Positions 1 to 10,000 of a DNA stretch of 16,820 nt are shown here, piece by piece (the stretch's first letter is position 1; every line of letters starts with the position of its first letter). Source of the stretch: an uncultured Oscillospiraceae bacterium (GTDB lineage Bacteria; Bacillota_A; Clostridia; Oscillospirales; Oscillospiraceae); contig CANRKN010000038.1 of NCBI GenBank assembly GCA_947631215.1, positions 1 to 16,820 of the forward strand, written 5' to 3'. Position numbers and translations under genes: made by a program. The notes under the pieces are model-generated. The model was not told where the DNA came from, did no database searches, and saw only the letters and a list, made by a program, of their open reading frames with translations.

Positions 1-40
1 AACGTAAAGTTGGGCTCAAAGGAAGTTTCTTCCGCGTTCG

Positions 41-77
41 TACCACAGAATGTGAATTCTGTGGTATTTTTGTTTTT
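41..77 (+). terminator. Rho-independent terminator of an upstream unit
   Basis: An 11-bp perfect stem (TACCACAGAAT at 41-51 with ATTCTGTGGTA at 56-66) closes a GTGA tetraloop and is followed directly by TTTTTGTTTTT (67-77). The T-tract lies only on the plus-strand side, so this ends a rightward gene lying left of the window. It sits just beyond the stop of the leftward recombinase gene, where on the minus strand the tail after the hairpin is not T-rich. It may still act weakly there. No coding sequence is recognisable in 1-40. Confidence 0.85.
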
Positions 78-82
78 ATACC

Positions 83-919
83 TTATAAAAGCAGCGGCAG
101 GTGCTCCATCTGGGCCCGCTGTTCGGTGAAGCTGCGGATAGTGTAGATGCGCGTCGTCTCGATGCTGCTGTGACCCAGGATGTCCGCCAGGCGCAGAAGG
201 TCCTTGTATACCTTATAATATGTCCGCGCGAAGAGATGCCGCAGGTTGTGGGGAAACACCTTCCCCGGCGCCACCCCCGCCCGCTTGGCCAGCCGCTTCA
301 TGGCCTTCCAGATGTTGCTCCTATCCATGGGCCCGCCTTTTTTGCTCAAAAATACCGGTCCCGAGGCGATATTCATCTTTTTGCAGTATTTTAAGAGCGT
401 TTTGCATAATTTTCCGGGCAAAACGATGGTCCGGCGCTTGCCTTTGCATATTATTTCAGCCTGTCCGGCCCGCAGACTCTCCGCCGTGATGGCGGAGACC
501 TCGCTGACACGTACCCCTGTAGCGGCCAGAGTTTGCAGCAGCAGCGCTAGCCGCTCGTCCCCCTCACTCTCGGCTTTATGCACGAGCTTTTCATACTCCC
601 AGCGCTTGAGTTCCCGGCTCGGGTCCGCGAAATTCCGGCGCTGTACGCGAAGGAACCGCAGACGCCATTCACGATATCCGCAGAAATCCAAAAAACTATT
701 CACCGCCGCCAGGACCCCGTTCACGGTCCCGGCGGCCCGTTTTTCCGCCCCCAACGCCTCCTTGAAGGCCAGGAGCGTGGCCTTGTCCCGGACCTCGCCC
801 CCGGCGAAGGTGAGGAGCCTGTCCACCGCCCGGGCGTATTTGGCAATAGTGGCGGGCCCCAACTCCCGCTCGGTCATTACGGCGCGGAATGCCGCCGCGG
901 CGCATCTGTCGATATTCAT
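83..919 (-). CDS. Tyrosine recombinase/integrase (XerC/D-like)
   Basis: This is a DNA strand-exchange enzyme of the tyrosine recombinase family. Residues 1-90 form an N-terminal SAM-like core-binding domain (TIAKYARAVDRLLTFAG). The catalytic domain carries the full expected set: Arg137 in ATGVRVSE, a beta-hairpin Lys at 159/161 in CKGKRR, His224-x-x-Arg227 in PHNLRH, His250 in LGHSS and the nucleophile Tyr259 in TTRIYT. At 278 residues it is the length of a short XerC/D-like enzyme, with no arm-binding domain as in large phage integrases. The start is supported by a strong SD (AAGGAGGG, 926-933), 6 nt from the ATG. It lies downstream of the giant surface-protein gene on the same strand, behind an intrinsic terminator, so it is either separately transcribed or reached by readthrough. 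No convincing promoter was found. It is intact and probably active. Whether it inverts a local switch, or is the integrase of a small element, cannot be read here. Confidence 0.93.
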   Translation of the reverse strand: MNIDRCAAAAFRAVMTERELGPATIAKYARAVDRLLTFAGGEVRDKATLLAFKEALGAEKRAAGTVNGVLAAVNSFLDFCGYREWRLRFLRVQRRNFADPSRELKRWEYEKLVHKAESEGDERLALLLQTLAATGVRVSEVSAITAESLRAGQAEIICKGKRRTIVLPGKLCKTLLKYCKKMNIASGPVFLSKKGGPMDRSNIWKAMKRLAKRAGVAPGKVFPHNLRHLFARTYYKVYKDLLRLADILGHSSIETTRIYTIRSFTEQRAQMEHLPLLL

Positions 920-985
920 CTTGTTCCCTCCTTTTTCTCATATTGTCCACAAACTGCGGAAACAATACAAATAAGGAGACATAAA

Positions 986-1013
986 ACAGCCCCCTCGCGA
1001 ACGAGGGGGCTGT
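986..1013 (-). terminator. Intrinsic terminator of the giant surface-protein gene
   Basis: A 12-bp perfect GC-rich stem (ACAGCCCCCTCG at 986-997, CGAGGGGGCTGT at 1002-1013) with a four-base loop. Read on the minus strand the hairpin is followed by TTTATGTCTCC, a short T-run, 55-80 nt after the stop codon of the giant gene. The T-tract is modest, so some readthrough into the recombinase gene is possible. Confidence 0.75.
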
Positions 1014-1027
1014 CAGTGTGTTTTGGG

Positions 1028-1066
1028 CCGCCATGAGACCCCGGCTGAGCGGGGTCCATGACGCGG
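1028..1066 (-). other. Extended imperfect hairpin abutting the stop codon
   Basis: Immediately after the TAA of the giant gene there is a nested stem: GACCCCG (1037-1043) with CGGGGTC (1050-1056), then CATG (1032-1035) with CATG (1057-1060) across a bulged A, then CCGC (1028-1031) with GCGG (1063-1066) across a bulged AC. This makes about 15 paired bases around a 6-nt loop. It has no T-tract of its own, so it may protect the mRNA 3' end or act with the terminator at 986-1013. Confidence 0.55.
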
Positions 1067-4000
1067 TTATCTCTTCTTCCGGCGTCCCATGGCCAGGGCC
1101 GCCAGGCCTGCCGTCGACAGGAGCATCAGCACCGCCCAGGGGGCAGCGTCTGTGCCGTCGCCGGTCTTGGGCGCATCTCCGCCCCCGCCGGTGCCTGTGC
1201 CGGCGCCGCCCGGTACGGGCGAGTAGAAGGGTTCGGAGGTCACCCCCGGGGGCGGCGTGGTCCCCGGGCCGGGCGTGGCGCTGGGGCCAGGGCTCCCGCT
1301 GGGCCACGGACTCCCGCTGGGCCACGGGCTGGAGCTGGGGTCAGGGCTTGCGCTGGGCCCCGGGCTTGCGCTCGGGCCGGGTGTGGCGTTCGGGTCCGGC
1401 GTGACGTAGGGCTCGGATGTGACGCCGGGACCGGGAGTCGCGTCGGGGTCGGGGCTCGCGCTGGGCTCCGGGCTCGTGCTGGGCTCCGGGCTGGCGCTGG
1501 GCTCGGGGCTCGCGCTGGGCTCCGGGCTGGCGCTGGGTTCGGGGCTGGCGCTGGGCTCGGGGCTGGCGCTGGGCTCGGGACTGGCGCTGGGCTCGGGACT
1601 GGCGCTGGGCTCGGGGCTCGCGCTGGGCAGCGGCGGGTAGTAAGCCTTATAGTTCATAAACGCCGCCGTCACGGTCTCGCCGCTGACGATCTCGCCCTCG
1701 CCGGCCGTGACCGACGTGCTGTATCCGTTCTGTCCCGCCTCCACCTCGGTCACCTTATAGCGCAGGCCCGCGGGCAGCCCGGTGGCCGTGCGGCTCTCGC
1801 CATGCTTCAGGGAAAACGTGGCGCTGCCGGCGGCAAAGGGGATGCCGCTGGCCTCGTCCGCGCCGTACAGGCCGGTGACGGCCTCCGCGCCGGCGCCTGT
1901 GAGCTGGACGGTGAAGGTGAACTCGTCGCTGGTGTCCGCCAGGTTGCCGGAGACCGTCTTGCTGACGGTCAGGCCGCCCTCCTCCTCCACGGGATTCCAT
2001 ACCGTATTGGTGACGTACCACTCGCCTCCGAGCCCATCGCCCATCAGCGCGGCGGCCTCAGCCGGCGCGGTGCATTTTACCGCGGCCCGGTTGTATATGC
2101 GGTGATCCATTCCCGCAGTCGCCTCGGGCCATATCTGTGTCCCGCTGTAGCTGTAGCCATTCATAGCCAGGGCATTGGGCGAGACCTCCAGCCACAGCGT
2201 GCCGTAGTCGCCGTGGTCCTTCGGCCCCAGCTCCCAGGTCACGAGGTTATGCTCCGTGTCATATTTGTATTCGACCTCGCCTCCGCCGGCGGCCACGAGC
2301 GTCACGCCGGGGTCCAGGGGGTCGCACACCGTCACATAGGCGCCGTCGCTGCCGTAGTTGATCCACGCTATCTCATAGGTCACTTTCCCGCCGATATCCA
2401 CGGTCAGGCCCTCGCCGGGGACGGTCTCCGTCTTGGCGATGGCGCGGTTCGTGAACGTCAGCTCGGACACAGATGCTCCCCCTATGTCGCCTCTATAATA
2501 CGCCGTGCTGGCGGTCAGAACGCCGCCTCCGGCGTCCGTCACGGTGACCACGATGGTATAGACCTCCGTTAGATCGTGGTAAACGCCGCCGACGGACTCC
2601 TCCGTGAGCTGATAGTAATATGTGCCGGCCTTGCTGAACACGATATCCGGGAAGGAGACCATCTCTCCCACGTTTTGGACCTTGGAAGGATAGGACTCGG
2701 CGCCGGTGGTGCCGTTTGGCATAGGCTGGTCCACGTAGGTATGCTCGCCGGCCGGCGGCCCATCGGGCTCGTCGTCAGGTTCTCCGCCGGGCTCTCCGTC
2801 GGGTTCTCCGCCGGGCTCGCCGTCAGGTTCTCCGCCGGGCTCGTCACCGCTGGGTTCGCCGTCACTGGGCGTATCGCCGCTGGGCTCGTCGCCACTGGGC
2901 GTATCGCCGCTGGGCTCGTCACCGCTGGGCTCGTCACCACTGGGCTCGTCACCACTGGGCTCGCCGCCGCTGGGCGTATCATCGCCGGACGTATCGTCGC
3001 CGGAGGGGCCCTCGTCGGCGGGCGGGCCGCCGGCTGCCGGATCGTCACCGGGCGTACCGGCGTCCTCGCTGGGCGTGCCGGTGCCTTCATCGGGCGTGCC
3101 GGCGTCCTCGCTGGGCGCGCTGCCGGACATGTCGCCGCCGCCGTCGGGCGCACTCTCATCGGCAGGCGGGCTGCCGGCAAGGTCGTCCCCACCGGACGCG
3201 CCGGCGTCTTCCCCCTCCACCGACGCGGCCATAGCCGTATCGGCCGGCTCTCCGGTCACGGACGCGAATATCTCCGGGCCGTCTCCGCCGGGCTGGACCT
3301 CGGGCGTGCCGCCGGACTCGGAGCCGGTGCCGGTATCGCCCTCATCGGGCTGGCCCGCGGGGGGCTCCTCCGGTTCGCCGGTGCCGGGCTCCTCCGTATC
3401 GGGCGGGTCCACAGACGGGTCGCCCGGGGCAGGTTCGCCGGTGCCGGGGCCCTCCGTTATGCCGGGCTGGCCCTCGGCGGGCCCGTCGGGAACGGTACCG
3501 CCCCCGCCCGGCTCCACGATCTCGGGGCCGTCGGGCTCGCTCGGGTCGCCGGCAGCCGCGCCTTCCGTCCAGCCCATCGGCGTGAGGCTGAAGGTATACG
3601 CGCCGGTCTCCGGCACGGCCGTCTTCTCCGTGCCGCCCAGATAGAGCGTCTTCACGCCCTCCAGCCTCACGCTGACCGTTCCGGGCTTGTAAACATTGGT
3701 GAACAGGGGCTTTTCTATGTTCAGCTCCCCGCTCCCGGTGAACGGTGCAAAGTCCGCCGTCAGCTCTGACCCATTCTTATATACCTGCACCTTGGCCTGC
3801 AGGCCTTCGCCGGTCTCGGTCACCGTGACCTGGACCTGATAGATGCTGTTGTCATAGACGACGCCCGACGTGCCGGTCCACTGTTCGCGGACGGTGTAGC
3901 GATATGTCCCCGGCTCGCTGAACACCTTCCGGTCCAGCAGCGTGATGGCGCCGTCCTCTCCGTTAAAGACGGTCTCGGTCACGCCGGTCTGCTCATCTGT

Positions 4001-7000
4001 CACGAGGAACTCAAAATCAAAGAGATTCAGCGTGCCGCCGTCGAACACCTTGCTGCCCGTAAGGGTCAGGGTAATGGCATCCCGGTGGTTGGTGAACGTC
4101 GCCGCAGCCGCGGCGCCCTCCCTGATAACGCCTTCGCTGCCGATCGCGCTCACGGCATAGCCCTGGGACACGCCGTCCAGCTCCTCCACCTTATAGCCCA
4201 GGCCCGCGGGCAGGTCCGGCGCCGTCATGTGCTCGCCGTTTTCCAGGGTGAACGTGGCCACGCCGCTCCGGAACGTCATGCCGCCGTGCAGTCCGTTGAT
4301 ATCCTCGGCTCTCATGCCGTTATCCGCCGTGCCGGTCAGCGTCACCCGGAACATAAAGGGCGTGGTCATGTCTCCGGCCGCGCCGGTCACTTCCTTCGTC
4401 ACGGTCAGCTCGCCGGTACCGGCCGGCGGCGTCGCAATGGCGTTGGTGAACGAGGCGGTGACTGTCTGGCTGCCGCCCGGTATGCTGCCGACAGAGTTGA
4501 CGGTGGAGGTGATCTCATACGACCCTATCGAGGCGCCGTCCTCGGTCACCACATAGCCCAGACCCATGGGCAGATCCGTCGCCGTGACGCTCATGGCGCC
4601 GCCGTACTCGATGGTAACATGGGCCACGCCGTTTTCAAACGTCATGCCGCCGTATGTATCGCTGATGCTCTTAGCCGGCTGGTGTTCCGCGGTCGTCAGG
4701 GTCACGGTGAAGTGGAATTCCTCCCCTTCCGGCGGCGCCTCTCCCTCGACCGTCTTGCTCACGGTCAGGTTACCGGTCTTGGACTCGTTGATCGTGGAGG
4801 TGGCCGTCACTGTCTGGCCGCCCACGCGGACGGTGGCGTTGTTGGTGACGCTGTTGCCCGGGCTGGTCTCGATGTGATCGTTCACCGTCGCCTTGATGGT
4901 CACGGTCCCGCTGCTGTTGGCGGGCCGCCCCTTCAGCGTCCAGGTGATCATATTGCCGGCCAGAGAGATGGAGAGCTTGCCGTCAGCGCTGTCCTTGCTG
5001 GGCGCTTCGGGGGTGATCGTGACGTCGGAGCCCTCTATGCCCGCGCTCACGAAGGTCAGCCCCTGGGGCAGCGTGTCATGGATGACCACATCCGCCGGGC
5101 CGTCCGTCGGGTTGACCCAGTAGATATCATAGCTGAGCAGATCGCCCACCTTCACGCTGCTGTCTTCCGACTTGACGGTGACGCTCTTCCCCGCCTTCAC
5201 GTTGGTCACGGTGACCTCGCCATTGCCGCCGGCTTCCATACGTCCCTCGACGGGATCGCTCTCCGGCGCGGAGGTAAGGAAGTTCCTGCTGTTCGTCTCC
5301 GTCACGGTATAGGTGCAGTCCGCCGGGACGTTGGTGAACTCCACGTGCTCGCCGTCGCGCAGCTTGAAGTTATAGGTCCGGCTGGAGCCGGCCACGGCCG
5401 CCGCTTCCATAACGGGCTCCGTGCCGATCTTCCAGTCCTCCGGGAGCCTGGCGCCGTCGGGCGCCGTAAAGGTCACGGTGAAATCGAATGGTTCGCCGTC
5501 GTTCTCGCCGGCGGCCACCTTCTTTTCGACGGTCAGTTCGCCCGGCGCCTTGTTGGTGAACAAAAGGTATTCGGGGACGACCTCCGTCTCCGCATAGCTC
5601 TTGATGTCATGGGGGCCGATGACCTTGAACCCACTTTCATCCTTTGTGACCGTATAGGTCATCTCAAACGTATTGCCGTCGTAATTGTAGTTCTCGGCGC
5701 CGTCGGACCATTCCTTGGGGTCGGCCTCCCGGGCCAGGAAGACATAGGTGCCCTCTTTCTGGAAGTCGAACTTCGGGAAAAATGCGTCCACGCCCACGCC
5801 GATATTGACGGTGACCGTGCCGCTGCCCAGCGGCTTGCCGTCATACTGCACATATTCGCCGTCGCCCCCCTTAAGGCAGATCTCCACCGGGAATGACTCC
5901 GTCCCGCTGCCGCCGGATATGCGTTTCACCAGTTTGAGCGGTTCCCGTTCGTCCCTGTACACATAGTTGACAAAGGGTATGGCGTCGTCACTGGTGTCGC
6001 TCGTCACGGTATGGGCATAGGTGACCACGACGTCCGGAATGCCGGTGTCGATATTCTGCGTCGCCGTCACGGACAGGTCTATCTCGCTCTCAAAGCACCG
6101 GTATTTTCCCGGATTTGGCTCCTCATAGATCTTAAAGGTAAACTTTGCGCTATGATCTCCCTCTTTGACTGCGTCGCCATGGACCGTGAGCGTGCCGATC
6201 TCTTTGCTGATCGTTTCGTCGTCATGCGCGTCCTCGCCGGTGATGGTGACCTCGCAGCCGTCTTTAGTGAGGCCGGCCATCGTCAGCAATTTGCCATCGA
6301 TCGCGTTTTTCGTGCCCTCATCTCCCGGCACGATATGGAACTTAAACGACAAATCGGTGTCCGTCCAGGAGGCGCCCACCAGCGTTTTCGCGATGGCCAG
6401 GGACACGCCCGTATTGCCGTCGGTATAGTTGTTGACGAACTCAACGGTCCCGTCCGTCACCCCAGCGCCGTCCACGACTTGCTGGGCTTCCAGTATTCCG
6501 CTATTGTCCTTGACCTCCACGGTGACGGTATAGGTGTCAAAGGTCACGCCCGGGTGTTTCTCGCTGGTCTCCTTGATGGTGAAGGTGTACGTCCCGGGCT
6601 GGGTGAAGGTGATCTCCGGGAACGTCGCCGTATGATCAGGCGTATCTGTCTTGATGGTGACCGTCGGACTGTCCGGGAGCTTCGCGCCGTCAGCGCTGCC
6701 TCCGAGGGTAAACGTGAACGCGTCGTCAGATACCCAATCGCGGCCTTTCAAAACCTTCTTCACCGTGGGGGCCCATTTAGCAGGCGTCGTATCGTATGTA
6801 TTGGTGAAGGTGACGGCGCCGCTGTCCCCGGCCGAACCTTCGTCGATGGCGACAGTGGCCTTCAGGGCGGTGGGCGCGGCCTCGGGCTCGCCTGTCACCA
6901 CTACCGTGACAGTACGGGGCGTCGTGTCGTAACCGACGCCGTAAACATCCCTGTTCTCCTCCTTCAGAGTATAGGTATACGTGCCCTCTTGCTTGAACTC

Positions 7001-10000
7001 GAGGTCCTTGAAGAAGTTCTCTGTCCCCGCGGACCCGGCCGCCTTGGGCTGGATATAGACGGACTTCGTGATGTCTCTGGTCACCGGGTCGCCCGCCGGG
7101 ATCAGGTGAGCAGGATCGTGCGTGAGCGTGAAGTGGAAGTCAAGGTTCCGCTCCGATTTAGATGTGGTCGTCAGGTTTTTCGTGACCGTGAGCGTGGGCG
7201 TCACAGACGTCACCGCGTAGTTTGTGACGGTCACGGCGTCCGTCTTACCGGCGCTGATAGTACGGCCCTCGTCGGTCAGGGTGTATCTGGTGGCAAAGTT
7301 ATCCTCCGCCGCCTCCGTGACGGTATACGTCGTCCCGGCGGGCAGGCCCGTGAACTGGGCCGTCTCGCCGTGCTTCAGTTGGAACGTCTGTACATTGGAC
7401 GCGCGCACATCGTCGGGGGCATACACATAGTGTCCCGCCCCTTCGGCCTTGACCTTCACGTCGCCGGAGAACGTGACGGTGAAGTCAAACCCATCCGTGG
7501 GCGCGGTCGCCGCCGTTCCCACGACCGTCTTTGTGACTTTCAGGGCGCCCCGGACATAGTTGGTGAACGAGGCGGCACTTTCCGCGGCCCCGTCCTTCTT
7601 TATCTCGGGTCCGGCGCTCGTGAGGAGGCCGCCGCCATCGTCTGTCACGGTATAGGAGACAGTATACTCGCTGTTATCATAATCGATGTAAGCATAGGCG
7701 CCCGCAGCAGAGTTCTGCTGCTCGCTGACCGTGAAGGTATAGGTCCCCGCCTGCAGGAAGCGGAACGTGGGCAGATCGCTGTCCGCCGCGAGGGGGAAGA
7801 TCATCTCGCCGTCGGTCTCGAACGGTTTAAAGTCGCCGTCGTCCTCATACTCCACATAGGCGGCGTCATCCGCATCGATCTTCCACAGGGCGTTGAATTC
7901 ATACGCCCCCGCCTCAAACTCGCTCCCGTCGACGGTCTTGCCGGCCTGATAGGCCCAGTCATCCGGCACGTTCTCCTCCGCATTTTTATCCACGCCCAGG
8001 AGGGTCTTGGACATGGTGCCTCCGGGGGCGGGCGGCTTCACGTCCACGTAGGCCTGGTTCACGAAGGGGATGATCTCGCTGCCGCCCGGCGTCGCCGGAT
8101 CCTTCACATAGGCATACGTCTCCACGATCTCCAGATCACCGGTGGGCACGCCGGAGTAATCGTGGGTCGCGCGCGTGACGGTGAGGGTGAGCTTGATATC
8201 GTTTTCCAGACACTTCAGGGCCTTCCCGGCCAGATCGTCTGTTATTTCATGGATGGTAAAGGTGTACTGCTGCGACTCCTTCGCGCCTTTTACGAAGGTG
8301 ATACTGCCCAGCTCCTTCTTGACCGTGTCTACGCCGGACACGGCCTCAGAGCCGCGTATACTGAACTCGCCGCGGGCATCGGTGAGCCCCACCGGCATCC
8401 TGATATCGCCGGCGGCTATGGCATTCTTTGCATTCTCATCCGGCGTGACGGTGAAGGTGAACTCGTCATCCCCCGACCAGGTCCGGCCCTGGAGGCGCTT
8501 TACGACGTTGAGCGGGAAGGATCCTTCTTTATCTTTATATGTATTGACGAACTTGACAGTCGTTTTGTTCGTGCCCTCATATCCGGCGGCTGCCGAGGAA
8601 AGGCCGCCCACATTGTCGTCCTTGACCGTCACCACGATCTCATAGCTGTGTGTAGTGACTGTGATGCCGTTGTGGGGCTCTGTCTCCGTCACGGTGAATT
8701 TATACTGGCCGGGCTTGGTGAACTGGATAGACTGAAAGCTCTCCGAGTGATCCGAGTCCCCGCCCGAGATGGTGATCTCTTTGCTGGACGCCTCCAGCAT
8801 CTTATAACCGGTCTTATCGTTGTCCCCGGCATCCTCGAGCCTAAAGGTGAAGCTGTCGCCGCTGACCCATTCGCGGTCTGCCAGTTCCTTCTCCACCGTG
8901 AGCTGCCAGTAACAGGAGGCGCTGTAGACGTTGTTGAACTGCAATTTGTGGGCGGTGTCCGTATGCGTCTCCGTTTTCAGAACATAGATGATCAGCCCGT
9001 TGTCCGTGACCTGATCGATGCTCTGGCCGTCCTCAAGCGGTGTGACATTATTCTTATAGTTGTTGTATTCATCCCCTGTTATCGTCTTCTGCTTGATGAC
9101 GCACTGTCCCAGGGACGTGTCGTCCTTGAACAGCTCCAGGAGGATCTCGTCGATGATGCCGTCCACCTTGCCGCCTTCGGGCAGCGTACTGCCCACGGCA
9201 TTGGTCAGCGTGGCCCGCAGGGTATACTTCGCCGGATCATATTTTATACCATTTTGGGTATACTGGTTTTCCGGCGTGATATCATCGGCCAGCTCTTCCC
9301 AGACGGAGATCTCATACACCACCGGCCGGGTCTGGGGGGTCCCTTCGGAATACCTCGCCGGGTCATCGATCACATTGCCGTCTCCGTCCACATATTCCAC
9401 CGGGAATTCCACGTTCTGGAAGGTGAGCGTGCCGAAGTCGAACTCGGCGGCGTCTTTTCCACTGAGGACGACCTTCTCGGAGAACGATTCCTTCGAGGGG
9501 TCGGGTTTATACTCCGTCAGCCCGGAGATCAGGATGTTCCCCTTGGCAAGGGCCGCCTGGGTGGCCACGTCATCGCTGGAGATGATGAAGGTGAATTCAT
9601 CCTTGATGCCGTCTGGATTCGTCTCGTCCGGCGTGCCATCCAGCCACATGTCGTCCTTGCGGCCGGTGAAGGACTTGATGATGGCATACTTCGTCTCCTG
9701 CTCCACGGGGGCCACCATATAGATGTTGGTGAACCGGGGCGCCGTACCGGCGTAGATCTCGGAGGGGCCGTGTGTTTCTTCGCCGCCCGGCCCTTTCTCG
9801 ACCGTATAGTATTCTATCTTGGAGACCGCCGCCTCCAGATGGGAGTTGGATCCTGTTATAGAGGTCTCTCCCTCGTGTCCGGCGGACAGCACGCGGGTCA
9901 CCGCGATGGTGACCTTATACTCGCGGTCCGAGATCTTCAGCGTCGCGTCCGCGTCTTCCGTCGGCTCGTTCTCCCGGATAGTGAACACATAGGTCCCCGC

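Noticed and set aside
41..66. Inverted repeat beside the recombinase as its crossover site
   Set aside because: The arms are separated by only 4 bp and followed by a T-tract, which fits a terminator better than a recombinase core with a 6-8 bp centre.
937..965. TTGTTT-17-TATGAG as promoter of the recombinase
   Set aside because: Both hexamers are weak, and the start of transcription would fall inside the Shine-Dalgarno sequence at 926-933.
920..1066. Inverted repeats flanking the giant gene as an invertible segment
   Set aside because: Comparison of this gap with 14132-14300 by eye shows only a shared TGTTCCC in direct orientation, explained by the two ribosome-binding sites.
1058..5896. 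Further long plus-strand open frames (1058-2572, 2576-3769, 4085-5896)
   Set aside because: They have the same codon-aligned antisense phase as above. Their repetitive Ala/Gly/Arg-rich products mirror the Pro/Ser and acidic repeats of the sense gene.
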